Assembly: GCF_023195695.1 (NCBI RefSeq)
Contig: NZ_JALPQG010000009.1
Location: forward strand, 1-64,000
From: Aliiroseovarius sp. S1339
Lineage (GTDB): Bacteria > Pseudomonadota > Alphaproteobacteria > Rhodobacterales > Rhodobacteraceae
Direction of reading: 5' to 3'
Length of the DNA: 64,000 bases
Shown here: piece by piece, positions 18,863 to 27,830 of the stretch
Layout of the letters: every line of letters starts with the position of its first letter
Numbering within the stretch: the first letter of the stretch is position 1
Made by a program: the position numbers and the translations under genes
The notes under the pieces: generated by a model
What the model saw: the letters and a program-made list of their open reading frames with translations, nothing else
Database searches by the model: none
What the model was told of the DNA's origin: nothing

Positions 18863-21058
18863 ATGGCCACACCGATCTCTGCCTGCCCGGCCTGTGCTGC
18901 GGCCCCGCTTGCAGAAGAGCAAGCCGGTGAAGGATATCGAGGGAATGGGATGGAAGCACAGCGCGTGCTTCTGTCGCTGCCGCAGATTTATTGCGCGGCG
19001 TGCATTTCGGGGGTCGAGCGGGGTCTGGCCAAGCAAGACGGGGTGCGCGCTGCGCGGGTGAACCTGACGCTAAAACGCGCCACCGTCGACGTTGATCCGG
19101 GGGTCGAGGCGCAAACACTGGCAGATTACCTGACCGGCTTAGGGTTCGAAGCCTATGAACTGGACCCCGGCCAACTGACGTCAACCGCAACCGATAAGCA
19201 AGGTAAAGACCTGCTGATGCGATTGGGCGTGGCGGGGTTTGCCATGATGAACGTGATGCTGTTAAGCGTCGCGGTATGGTCGGGGGCAACAGATGCCACC
19301 CGCGATCTGTTTCACTGGATCAGCGCGGCCATAGCCATTCCGACCATCGGGTTTTCCAGTCAGGTCTTCTTTCGGTCCGCTTGGTCTGCGCTGCGTGTGG
19401 GCCGTCTGAATATGGATGTGCCGATTTCGCTTGCGATCCTGCTGGCGCTGGGCATGTCGATATATGAGACGATGCATTCGGGCGAACACGCGTATTTTGA
19501 CGCCGCGCTTTCGCTGACCTTCTTCCTTCTGGCAGGCCGTTATCTTGATTATCGCACTCGTGCGGTGGCGCGATCAGCGGCCGAGGAACTGGCCGCCCTT
19601 GAAGTGCCCCGCGCCGCCCGCGTCATCGACGGGCAGGCGGATGAACAAGTGGCAGTGTCCGACCTGACACCCGGCGATATCGTGCGCGTTGTGCCCGGTG
19701 CGCGCGTGCCGGTGGACGGGATCGTTGTGACAGGGGAAAGCGAATTGGATCGCTCGCTTCTGACCGGGGAAAGCCTGCCTGTTGCAGCCGCTCCTGAAAG
19801 CATCGTGTCGGCGGGCGAGGTAAACCTGACCGGCCCGCTGACCGTTCGTGTGACGGCGGCGGGACGCGACAGCTCTTTACACCGCATGGCCGATCTGGTC
19901 GCTATCGCGGAAACCGCGCGCAACCGATATACGTCGCTGGCTGACAAGGCCGCTGCAGTTTACGCGCCGGTTGTGCACCTGCTGGCCCTTGCGGCGTTCT
20001 TATTCTGGTTTTGGTATTCCGGCGACTGGCGCGTGGCGATGAACATTGCTGTGGCCACCCTGATCATCACCTGCCCCTGCGCCTTGGGTCTTGCGGTGCC
20101 TGCCGTGACCACCGCGGCGTCCGGGCGCCTGTTCAAGCAGGGGATGCTGCTGAAATCCGCCACCGCGATGGAGCGGTTGGCCGAGGTTGATCACGTCGTT
20201 TTCGACAAGACCGGCACCCTGACCGAAGGCAAACCCGCACTGGACGAGCTGTCCCGCCACAACACCCGCGATCTTGAAATCGCGCTGGCGCTGGCCGAAG
20301 GCTCCAGCCACCCCTTGGCGCAATCGCTGACCCAAGCGGCCCGCGCGGCAGGCATGCAGCCAGCCGAGGTTACACAGGTTCACGAAGTGCCCGGCAGGGG
20401 CATTGAAGGCAATTGGCAGGGCAAGATCGTTCGCCTTGGTCGCGCTGAATGGCTGGGCGCAAATTCGGTCGGGCAAACTGCGACCTATCTGTCGGTGTCC
20501 GGCGCGCGGCCTGTGGCATTCACCTTCACCGACGCGCTGCGTCCGGGTGTTGTGGAAGCGATCACCGCGCTGAAAGCCAAAGGCATGGGCATCACTCTGA
20601 TTTCAGGCGATGTGCCTGCCGCAGTGGCCGACATTGCAGGAAGAGTGGGCATTTCCGAATGGCAAGCCGACACGCTGCCCGAAGATAAGGCCGAATACGT
20701 CGCCCGTCTGGGCAAGGCAGGCAAGAAGGTTCTGATGGTCGGTGATGGGCTTAATGACACGGCGGCACTGGCGGCGGCGCATGTCTCGATCTCGCCCGCC
20801 TCGGCACTGGAGGCAGCCCGCGTCGTGTCCGACATCGTGCTTCTGGGCAAGTCGATGGAACCGCTGTCCAGTGCAATCGACATGTCCAAATCCGCCACCC
20901 GCCGGATCAAGGAAAACTTTGCCATCGCTGCGGGCTATAACGCCATTGCGATCCCGATTGCGCTGGTCGGATTGGCGACGCCACTGGCGGCGGCACTTGC
21001 CATGTCGACCTCGTCGGTGACAGTATCGCTGAACGCGCTTCGGCTGAAGAAAGGGTGA
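18863..21058 (+). CDS. ccoI: Copper-translocating P-type ATPase CcoI / FixI
   Basis: 731 residues. N-terminal CPAC motif and a heavy-metal-associated domain with YCAAC are followed by membrane helices including the CPC metal-path motif (ITCPCALGLAVPAV). The phosphorylation site DKTGTLTEG and the hinge GDGLNDTAAL complete a P1B-type ATPase. It exports Cu for insertion into CcoN rather than for detoxification. ATG 18863 follows AAGGAAC. ccoS starts three bases after its stop, so the two are co-translated. Confidence 0.96.
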   Translation: MATPISACPACAAAPLAEEQAGEGYRGNGMEAQRVLLSLPQIYCAACISGVERGLAKQDGVRAARVNLTLKRATVDVDPGVEAQTLADYLTGLGFEAYELDPGQLTSTATDKQGKDLLMRLGVAGFAMMNVMLLSVAVWSGATDATRDLFHWISAAIAIPTIGFSSQVFFRSAWSALRVGRLNMDVPISLAILLALGMSIYETMHSGEHAYFDAALSLTFFLLAGRYLDYRTRAVARSAAEELAALEVPRAARVIDGQADEQVAVSDLTPGDIVRVVPGARVPVDGIVVTGESELDRSLLTGESLPVAAAPESIVSAGEVNLTGPLTVRVTAAGRDSSLHRMADLVAIAETARNRYTSLADKAAAVYAPVVHLLALAAFLFWFWYSGDWRVAMNIAVATLIITCPCALGLAVPAVTTAASGRLFKQGMLLKSATAMERLAEVDHVVFDKTGTLTEGKPALDELSRHNTRDLEIALALAEGSSHPLAQSLTQAARAAGMQPAEVTQVHEVPGRGIEGNWQGKIVRLGRAEWLGANSVGQTATYLSVSGARPVAFTFTDALRPGVVEAITALKAKGMGITLISGDVPAAVADIAGRVGISEWQADTLPEDKAEYVARLGKAGKKVLMVGDGLNDTAALAAAHVSISPASALEAARVVSDIVLLGKSMEPLSSAIDMSKSATRRIKENFAIAAGYNAIAIPIALVGLATPLAAALAMSTSSVTVSLNALRLKKG

Positions 21059-21061
21059 TCC

Positions 21062-21223
21062 ATGAATGTGCTTGTCTATCTGATCCCCGTCTCGCTTCTG
21101 CTTGGTGGCCTTGGGCTGGCTGCGTTCTTTTGGACGCTGAAAAGCGAGCAATATGAAGACCCGGATGGAGACAGCCACCGTATCCTAAGCGATCGCTGGG
21201 ACGACGCGCCGCCCGAAGACTAA
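21062..21223 (+). CDS. ccoS: cbb3 oxidase maturation protein CcoS
   Basis: A 53-residue gene read directly from the sequence. MNVLVYLIPVSLLLGG begins a single membrane helix, and the tail has WTLKSEQYEDPDGDSHRIL, the CcoS hallmark. CcoS is required for cofactor insertion into the oxidase. Its ATG is three bases after the ccoI stop. It closes the ccoGHIS operon and converges on the LuxR-type gene seven bases away. Confidence 0.94.
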   Translation: MNVLVYLIPVSLLLGGLGLAAFFWTLKSEQYEDPDGDSHRILSDRWDDAPPED

Positions 21224-21230
21224 GCGTGTC

Positions 21231-21848
21231 TTAAACGATGCCCGCATCGCGCGCGATCATCGCGGCATGGGTTCGGTTTCGTGCCCCCAGTTTGCGGATC
21301 ACCGATCGCATATGCATCTTCACCGTGACCTCTTGAATGCCGAAACTATGCGCGATTTCCTTGTTCTGCTGACCATCACAAAGCAGCGCCAATATCTGTA
21401 GCTCGCGACGCGACAGCCCGTGCTCCTTCTTCTGTCGCGACAACGCGCCCTGCGGCAACACGATCAAATCATTGGGACCTGTCGTCAGAGACAACACTGC
21501 CGACAAAGCGTCCTGAAACAAATGAGCCGGAACGCAAGCCGCCGCGCCGATCTGCAAAGCCTGACGCGCCATCGCGAAAGAGGGCGTGTGGATCATCAGC
21601 ACCAGCCGCGCAGTGGCGCGCGCCGTGGTCAAGCGGGCGACGGTCTTCAACCCACCCAGCCCGGGCGTCGCGAAATCCACCGCAATCACTTTGATGTCGG
21701 TATGGCGCTGCAGCACGTCTTCTGCGTCCTGCGCAGTTGCACAAACATGCAACAGCTCGTCGCCTTCGTGTTCCAAAACAGATTGGAACCTGCGTTGGAT
21801 CGCAAGATCTTCTGTTACCAACAGGATTGTCACTGGGGTGCTCCGCAT
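21231..21848 (-). CDS. NarL/LuxR-family response regulator
   Basis: 205 residues. The receiver domain has E13/D14 and the phospho-acceptor D58 in VIAVDFATPG. The conserved late Lys of receivers is missing (GAAACVPAH occupies its place), so signalling may be non-canonical. The C-terminal LuxR helix-turn-helix runs from LSRRELQILALLCDG through TVKMHMRSVIRKLGARNR. No sensor kinase lies nearby, so it is an orphan here. Its target is unknown; the location beside the cco genes and tesA gives no firm clue. ATG 21848. The 175 bases upstream show nothing clear. Confidence 0.85.
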   Translation of the reverse strand: MRSTPVTILLVTEDLAIQRRFQSVLEHEGDELLHVCATAQDAEDVLQRHTDIKVIAVDFATPGLGGLKTVARLTTARATARLVLMIHTPSFAMARQALQIGAAACVPAHLFQDALSAVLSLTTGPNDLIVLPQGALSRQKKEHGLSRRELQILALLCDGQQNKEIAHSFGIQEVTVKMHMRSVIRKLGARNRTHAAMIARDAGIV

Positions 21849-22023
21849 CGGGCGTTTTGGCCGGTATGGTCCGAAAACGCATTTAGACGTGCAACAATCG
21901 CACAGCGAAAGCGTGACGAACAGGTGTCACTATGGACAGGTTTCGGGCCGAGATACCTGCCCAAAAGTGAGGCGCTGGCAGTCGATCAACGCAATGTGCA
22001 ACGGCAGGGCGTGAATCTATGGG

Positions 22024-22680
22024 TTATGGCAAGATTTCAAGCACCGCGGGACCTATCGCTTGCACGATCAGCGAAACGCCTTCAGCGTTGGGGTGCAGCC
22101 CGTCTGGCTGCAGATATCGAAGCGCACCATTGGCGGACCCGGCTGCGTCGGTTAGTCCGGTCAGAAAGCTTGGATACAGCGCAACATCGTGCACAGTGGC
22201 GAGCTTTTCAAATCCCTGGTCGAACGCGGTTTTATAGTCTTGCCCGAAATTTGCAGGGCCAGGGATGCCGATGAGCAGCGTGGGCAGGGCGCGGGCCGAC
22301 AATTCGGACAGAATGCTGTCTAGGTTGCTATAGGTTTCTTGCGGGTCGATGCCGCGCAGCATGTCATTGGCGCCCAACGCAACCAACACCGCGTCGACAT
22401 CGCTGTTCAGAACCCACCCCAGCCGCGCGGCGCCGCCTGCGGTGGTATCACCAGAAACGCCACCATTGACGACCGTCGCGTCCACGCTATTTTCGTTCAA
22501 CCACGTTTCTAACTGCGGCACGAAACCGTCGCCCTGCGGCAAACCATATCCGGCGGTCAGGCTGTCGCCCAAGGCCAGGATCGTCACCGCCTCGGCCCGC
22601 GCGGTACCCGTCAACAAAACCATTGCGGCCAAGCACTTGAGAAGCCGGGTCAAAACCCCATATCCATTTGATATCAACAT
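22024..22680 (-). CDS. tesA: Periplasmic SGNH esterase / lysophospholipase TesA
   Basis: 218 residues with a signal peptide ending near GTARA (about residue 29). SGNH blocks: LALGDSLTAGYG with S40, NGGVSGDT, LGANDMLRG, and DGLHPN with the catalytic Asp-His pair. This is the arylesterase / thioesterase I / lysophospholipase L1 family. It is divergent from a YbbA/YbbP-type ABC system with 24 bases between start codons, the same tesA-ybbA-ybbP neighbourhood as in E. coli. Confidence 0.93.
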   Translation of the reverse strand: MLISNGYGVLTRLLKCLAAMVLLTGTARAEAVTILALGDSLTAGYGLPQGDGFVPQLETWLNENSVDATVVNGGVSGDTTAGGAARLGWVLNSDVDAVLVALGANDMLRGIDPQETYSNLDSILSELSARALPTLLIGIPGPANFGQDYKTAFDQGFEKLATVHDVALYPSFLTGLTDAAGSANGALRYLQPDGLHPNAEGVSLIVQAIGPAVLEILP

Positions 22681-22704
22681 GTCTTACCCCATGCAGGATT
22701 TCCC

Positions 22705-23373
22705 ATGACGACACCGATCATCTCGTTGACCGATGCGCGCTTGACGCTTGGCCATAATGCCGGACGAACCGAAATCCTCAAGGGGATCGACCTCAGCGTC
22801 ATGGCGGGCGAGACATTGGGGCTGACGGGGCCGTCTGGGTCGGGCAAGTCATCTCTCCTGATGTTGCTGGGCGGGCTTGAGCAAGCCACCGGCGGGGGTG
22901 TCAGCGTATTGGGGCAGAACCTCAGCACCATGGGTGAAGATGATCTTGCCCGCTTTCGTAGAGATCATATGGGGGTGGTGTTCCAATCTTTCCACCTGAT
23001 CCCAACAATGACGGCGCTTGAAAACGTTGCGACTCCGCTGGAACTGGCCGGTGCAAGGGATGCGTTTGAACGCGCAGCCGAAGAATTGAAAGCGGTTGGG
23101 CTGTCACACCGGCTGGATCATTACCCCAGCCAAATGTCTGGCGGCGAACAACAGCGCGTGGCCTTGGCCCGTGCCGCCGCCCCAAGGCCTGACATCCTGT
23201 TGGCGGACGAGCCAACCGGCAACCTTGACGGGACAACCGGGGCGGCGATCATGGACCTTCTGTTTGGGTTGCGCGACCGCTACGGAGCCACGCTTGTCCT
23301 TGTGACCCACGCGCCCGAGCTTGCCGAACGCTGCGACCGGATTGTTCATATTCAGGACGGGGTGCTCGCATGA
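22705..23373 (+). CDS. ABC transporter ATPase, YbbA/LolD-like
   Basis: 222 residues. Walker [12 protein letters not shown], signature [14 protein letters not shown] and Walker [13 protein letters not shown] are all intact. The family (MacB/LolD/YbbA) drives mechanotransmission or extraction of lipids or lipoproteins rather than classical transport. The stop overlaps the start of the permease gene by four bases. It shares a short divergent promoter with tesA. Confidence 0.94.
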   Translation: MTTPIISLTDARLTLGHNAGRTEILKGIDLSVMAGETLGLTGPSGSGKSSLLMLLGGLEQATGGGVSVLGQNLSTMGEDDLARFRRDHMGVVFQSFHLIPTMTALENVATPLELAGARDAFERAAEELKAVGLSHRLDHYPSQMSGGEQQRVALARAAAPRPDILLADEPTGNLDGTTGAAIMDLLFGLRDRYGATLVLVTHAPELAERCDRIVHIQDGVLA

Positions 23374-25895
23374 TGCGAGCGCTGAGCATGGCGTTGCGTC
23401 TGGCCCGGCGCGAGATGCGCGGAGGCGTTCGCGGCTTTCGCATATTCTTGGCCTGCCTGATCCTTGGGGTCGCCGCCATCGCCGCCGTGGGCAGCGTACG
23501 CGAGGGGCTTCGGGTGGGGCTGGCCTCGCAAGGGGCCGTGTTGCTGGGGGGCGATGCCTCTGTTTCGTTCACCTATCGGTTTGCGGACGACGACGAGGCT
23601 GCGTTGCTGGCCTCCCTGGGTGGCGAGATGAGCGTGCTTGCGGATTTCCGATCCATGGCAGTGACAGATGATGATCGCGGGCTGACCCAGATCAAAGCCG
23701 TCGACGATGCCTATCCGCTGGTGGGTGAGGTTGTGTTGGATCCGCCAATGCACCTTGCAGCCGCGTTGGACGGAAAGGATGGTCTGCCCGGCGCGGTTAT
23801 GGATGACCTGTTGATTGACCGGTTGGGATTGACCCAAGGGGATCAGTTTCGTTTGGGCGACGCGGATTTCGTCTTGATGGCCGAACTGGTGACGGAACCT
23901 GACAACGCAAGCGCCGGGTTCGGACTTGGCCCGCGCACGATTGTACGACGCACCGCGCTTGATGGGTCGGGGCTATTGGCCGAGGGGACGTTGTTTAACA
24001 GCCACTACAAAATGCGCCTGCCCCATGGGGTCAGCATGGACGCGGCCAATGCCGCGCTTATGCCAACGCTAGAAGCCAACGGCGCACGCTGGCAAGACGC
24101 CCGCAACGGAGCGCCGGGGATGCGCCGACTGGTTGATCGTCTGGGCGCGTTTCTGGTGTTGGTTGGGCTGGCCGGACTGGCCGTCGGTGGGGTTGGAATA
24201 TCAGCCGCTGTGCGATCTTATCTGGATGGAAAAACAGAGACGATTGCAATCTTGCGTGCGCTTGGTGCCCAGCGTCAGGTGATCTTTCTTGCATATTTCC
24301 TACAAATCGGCTTGCTGACTGTGATTGGTCTGGCGCTGGGTCTGCTGTTGGGCGCCATCGTACCTCTGGCGCTTGCGCCACTGATTGCGACGGCACTTCC
24401 GATCACTGCCGAGATTACGATTTATGCCCAACCGTTGGCCGAAGCCGCCCTTTATGGTGCGCTCGCCGCCCTGCTGTTCACTTTGTGGCCACTGGCCCGC
24501 ACAGAAGAGGTCAAAGCCGCTGCGCTGTTTCGCGACGCAGCTTTGGGCAGCACGCGCCTGCCACGCCCGCTGTTCATTGGTCTTTGTCTGGCGATCCTTG
24601 CGGTGCTGATCTGGTCTGCGGCGCGACTGTCCGGGATGGCGTCGCTCGCGATGTGGAGCTTTGTTGGTCTGGCGGGGGCCTTCGCCGCATTGGTCCTAAC
24701 CGGTCTGGCCGTACGCTGGGTCGCGCGCTGGGTCGGGCACCGAAAAGTCATGCGCGGCTGGCCCATTTTGCGGATGGCGCTTGGTGCGGTTGGTGGACCG
24801 GGTGGAGAGGCGGGCGCTGTCGTTCTGTCACTGGGGTTGGGGCTGGCGGTGCTGGCCGCTGTTGGTCAGATTGACAACAACCTGCGCGGTGCGATTGCAC
24901 GCGATCTGCCCGATGTGGCACCCAGCTTCTTTGTTGTGGACATTCAGCCCGACCAGATCGACGGCTTCACCGCGCGGCTGGACGGTGACCCCTTGGTCAG
25001 CCGCATCGATACCGCCCCCATGCTGCGCGGGATGATCACCAAGATCAATGATCGCCCGGCGCGTGAGGTTGCAGGCGGCCATTGGGTTGTGCGCGGTGAT
25101 CGCGGGTTGACCTATTCCGCGACTCCGACGCGAACGACCGTGGTTGCGGGGGAATGGTGGCCGGAAGATTATCAGGGCGACCCCCAGATCAGCTTTGCCG
25201 CTGAAGAGGCGGAGGAGATGGGGATCGGCATAGGTGACAGCTTGACCGTCAATATTCTGGGGCGCGACATCACGGGGCAGATAACCAGCCTGCGCGAAGT
25301 TGATTTCAGTCAGGCGGGCATGGGTTTTGTGATGACCATGAACCCCTCGGCTCTGGCCAGCGCGCCGCACAGCTATATCGCCACGATCTATTCAGACGAG
25401 GCGGGCGAGGGGGCAATCCTGCGCGACCTTGGTCGGGCCTATCCAAACATCACGCTGATATCGGTGCGCGACGCGATCACGCAGGTCACAGGGATCATGG
25501 GTCAGGTGGCCGCAGCAATCACCTATGGGGCGCTCGCTACGCTTTTGACGGGGTTCGTCGTGTTGATGGGCGCGGCGGCAGCTGGTGAACGGGCGCGCAC
25601 CTATGAGGCGGCGGTTCTGAAGACCCTTGGCGCGACGCGGCCAGAAATCCTTGCGAACTTCGCCATCCGCTCGGCGGTGTTGGGCGCGGCTGCCGGGGCG
25701 GTCGCCGTGCTGGCCGGCGGGTTGGCTGGTTGGGCCGTGACCCATTACATCATGGAAGAACGCTTCGTGTTTGACGCGGCCAATGCCATAGCCATCGTGG
25801 CAGGAGGTGTGATTGCGACAGTCCTGGCGGGCCTGTTTTACGCATGGCGCCCGTTGTCTGCCCGACCTGCGCAGGTGCTCAGGGCACGCGAGTGA
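23370..25895 (+). CDS. ABC transporter permease, YbbP type (FtsX family)
   Basis: 841 residues, about the length of E. coli YbbP. The N-terminal helix is followed by a large periplasmic domain, two FtsX-type membrane modules (around residues 255-400 and 715-835) and a second periplasmic region. AILRALGAQRQVIFLAYFLQ and AVLKTLGATRPEILANFAI are the coupling motifs that contact the ATPase. The exact substrate is unknown; TesA proximity suggests membrane-lipid or lipophilic-compound handling. It ends eight bases before the convergent DUF3052 gene. Confidence 0.92.
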   Translation: MMRALSMALRLARREMRGGVRGFRIFLACLILGVAAIAAVGSVREGLRVGLASQGAVLLGGDASVSFTYRFADDDEAALLASLGGEMSVLADFRSMAVTDDDRGLTQIKAVDDAYPLVGEVVLDPPMHLAAALDGKDGLPGAVMDDLLIDRLGLTQGDQFRLGDADFVLMAELVTEPDNASAGFGLGPRTIVRRTALDGSGLLAEGTLFNSHYKMRLPHGVSMDAANAALMPTLEANGARWQDARNGAPGMRRLVDRLGAFLVLVGLAGLAVGGVGISAAVRSYLDGKTETIAILRALGAQRQVIFLAYFLQIGLLTVIGLALGLLLGAIVPLALAPLIATALPITAEITIYAQPLAEAALYGALAALLFTLWPLARTEEVKAAALFRDAALGSTRLPRPLFIGLCLAILAVLIWSAARLSGMASLAMWSFVGLAGAFAALVLTGLAVRWVARWVGHRKVMRGWPILRMALGAVGGPGGEAGAVVLSLGLGLAVLAAVGQIDNNLRGAIARDLPDVAPSFFVVDIQPDQIDGFTARLDGDPLVSRIDTAPMLRGMITKINDRPAREVAGGHWVVRGDRGLTYSATPTRTTVVAGEWWPEDYQGDPQISFAAEEAEEMGIGIGDSLTVNILGRDITGQITSLREVDFSQAGMGFVMTMNPSALASAPHSYIATIYSDEAGEGAILRDLGRAYPNITLISVRDAITQVTGIMGQVAAAITYGALATLLTGFVVLMGAAAAGERARTYEAAVLKTLGATRPEILANFAIRSAVLGAAAGAVAVLAGGLAGWAVTHYIMEERFVFDAANAIAIVAGGVIATVLAGLFYAWRPLSARPAQVLRARE

Positions 25896-25903
25896 TAAGC
25901 CCA

Positions 25904-26329
25904 TTACCCGTGGGCGGCGCGGTGTTCTTTGCGGATCACGAGCTTTAGGCCCGACCAGATATCGTCCACCGCGCAGACTTTCACGTCCACAAGCACGCCT
26001 TGCAGTGCTAGATATCGAATGGTGTCCTCGGTCACGTCAGTTGGGACTTTTGAGGCCTTCTTGGGCCAGCTCACCCAGATCATGCCATCCTTATCAAGGG
26101 CGGATAGCAGCTTGGGCAAGGTGTTTCCCAACGCCGCCCGACTGTCAGTGAAGTAGTGAATAACGTCATAAGGGCCGACCAGCGCGCCTGTCGCGATGTC
26201 GTCGACAACGATGAAGGCGCGACTAGTGGCAAGATCGTCGAGGGCCTCAGGCCGGTTGATCCACGCCACGCGCTGGCCGTCTTTCAGGCCCAGCTTCTTT
26301 GCAAGGGGCGTGCCGGAATATCCTGTCAT
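25904..26329 (-). CDS. DUF3052-family protein
   Basis: 141 residues from ATG 26329, chosen because it overlaps the upstream ZIP gene's stop in an ATGA arrangement and begins the conserved MTGYSGTPLAKKLGLKDG. The protein contains IWVSWPKKASKVPTDVTED near the middle, typical of the DUF3052 family of small cytoplasmic proteins without known function. Translational coupling to the ZIP transporter suggests co-expression, but a shared role is not established. Confidence 0.8.
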   Translation of the reverse strand: MTGYSGTPLAKKLGLKDGQRVAWINRPEALDDLATSRAFIVVDDIATGALVGPYDVIHYFTDSRAALGNTLPKLLSALDKDGMIWVSWPKKASKVPTDVTEDTIRYLALQGVLVDVKVCAVDDIWSGLKLVIRKEHRAAHG

Positions 26330-27039
26330 AGCGTCAGGATATGCCCACCCAGCCCGAATGCAAAACCCAATATTGCCCCCAACGGGGGGGACCAATGGCG
26401 TTCCACCGGCACTTGCGGGGCGATGTCCTGAAACATCAGGTAAAGAATGCCACCCGCCGAAAACAGCATCAGGGTGCCCAGCAGTTCGGGCCAGCCAGCA
26501 AAGAACGTGATGCCAAGCACTGCCGCTATCGGCCCGGCCGGCACCAAAGCCATGAACAGCAACAGACGCTTGCCGCGCGGTGTCGAGGTTGACGCCTCCA
26601 GCTCGCGATCTGCATTGAACCCCTCAGGTAGATTCTGCGCACCAATCAGGACGGCCAGTAAAAGCGCAAGGCTGGGTTTGGCCGTCAGGATCGCGCCCAT
26701 GGCAACAGCTTCGGGAATGAAATCCATCAGCATCGCCAGAAACTGCGCCTTCGACCCTTCCCGGTGTGACATAGCGATATCTGTCAACAGCGCTGCAATC
26801 GCGCCAAGAACCAACGCCAGCAGGGCGACCAGACCATGCACCCGCGCGATCCCTTCAGGAACCAGAACAAGGGCAACCGCCGACAAAAGCGCGCCCGCGC
26901 CAAAGGCCATGATCCAGTGGTTTGCCTCGTTGCGTAGCTGCCCCGGCAACAGGCTATCAAACCGTGCAAGCCATGCGCCAAAAGGAATGGCCGCCCCTGC
27001 AAGGGCGGCCAATGTCATTGCATAATAAATGTCGCCCAT
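26326..27039 (-). CDS. ZIP-family divalent metal transporter
   Basis: 237 residues with about eight membrane helices. ZIP signature residues are in MDFIPEAVAMG (helix IV) and GAQNLPEGFNADRE (helix V), where His of the usual HxxxE is partly replaced by Asn. Zinc, iron or manganese uptake is likely. The ATG at 27039 shares one base with the sdhB stop (TGATG); a TTG one codon earlier is possible. It may be read through from the sdh operon. Confidence 0.85.
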   Translation of the reverse strand: MGDIYYAMTLAALAGAAIPFGAWLARFDSLLPGQLRNEANHWIMAFGAGALLSAVALVLVPEGIARVHGLVALLALVLGAIAALLTDIAMSHREGSKAQFLAMLMDFIPEAVAMGAILTAKPSLALLLAVLIGAQNLPEGFNADRELEASTSTPRGKRLLLFMALVPAGPIAAVLGITFFAGWPELLGTLMLFSAGGILYLMFQDIAPQVPVERHWSPPLGAILGFAFGLGGHILTL

Positions 27040-27818
27040 CAAAGCGTGCGTTCGACCATCATTTTCTTAATCGAAGCGATGGCTTTGGCAGGGTTCAGAC
27101 CTTTCGGACAGGTCTTGGCACAGTTCATGATGGTGTGGCAGCGGTAAAGCTTGAAGGGGTCTTCCAGCTCGTCCAGACGTTCGCCGGTGGCCTCGTCACG
27201 GCTGTCGATGATCCAGCGGTACGCGTGCAGCAATGCGGCCGGGCCGAGGTAGCGGTCGCCGTTCCACCAATAGCTTGGGCAGGATGTCGAGCAGCTCGCG
27301 CACATGACGCACTCATACAGCCCATCGAGTTTCTTGCGATCCTCGATCGATTGTTTCCACTCTTTCGCAGGCCGGTTGGTTTTGGTTTCCAGCCACGGCA
27401 TGATTGACGCGTGCTGAGCATAGAAATGCGTCAGATCCGGGATCAGGTCGCGCACCACGGGGGTGTGCGGCAAAGGGTAGATTTTCACGTCGCCCTTGAT
27501 TTCGTCCATGCCATAGATACAGGCCAGCGTGTTGATTCCGTCGATGTTCATCGCACAAGACCCACAGATGCCTTCGCGGCAGGACCGGCGGAAGGTCAGC
27601 GTCGGATCAATCTCGTTCTTGATCTTGATCAGCGCGTCCAGAACCATCGGGCCGCATTTGTCCATATCGACGAAATAAGTGTCGACACTGGGGTTCAGGC
27701 CGTCATCTGGAGTCCAGCGATAAATCTGGAACTTGCGGATATTGGTTGCCCCCACGGGCTTAGGCCAAGTCTTGCCAGTGCGGATGGTGGAGTTCTTCGG
27801 AAGCCTAAACTGTACCAT
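27039..27818 (-). CDS. sdhB: Succinate dehydrogenase iron-sulfur subunit
   Basis: 259 residues. Three cluster motifs: [15 protein letters not shown] ([2Fe-2S]), [15 protein letters not shown] ([4Fe-4S]) and [17 protein letters not shown] ([3Fe-4S]). It links FAD in SdhA to ubiquinone in the membrane. The ribosome site AAGGAGG precedes ATG 27818. Last gene of sdhCDAB, 12 bases after sdhA. Confidence 0.99.
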   Translation of the reverse strand: MVQFRLPKNSTIRTGKTWPKPVGATNIRKFQIYRWTPDDGLNPSVDTYFVDMDKCGPMVLDALIKIKNEIDPTLTFRRSCREGICGSCAMNIDGINTLACIYGMDEIKGDVKIYPLPHTPVVRDLIPDLTHFYAQHASIMPWLETKTNRPAKEWKQSIEDRKKLDGLYECVMCASCSTSCPSYWWNGDRYLGPAALLHAYRWIIDSRDEATGERLDELEDPFKLYRCHTIMNCAKTCPKGLNPAKAIASIKKMMVERTL

Positions 27819-27830
27819 GTCGTGTCCTCC

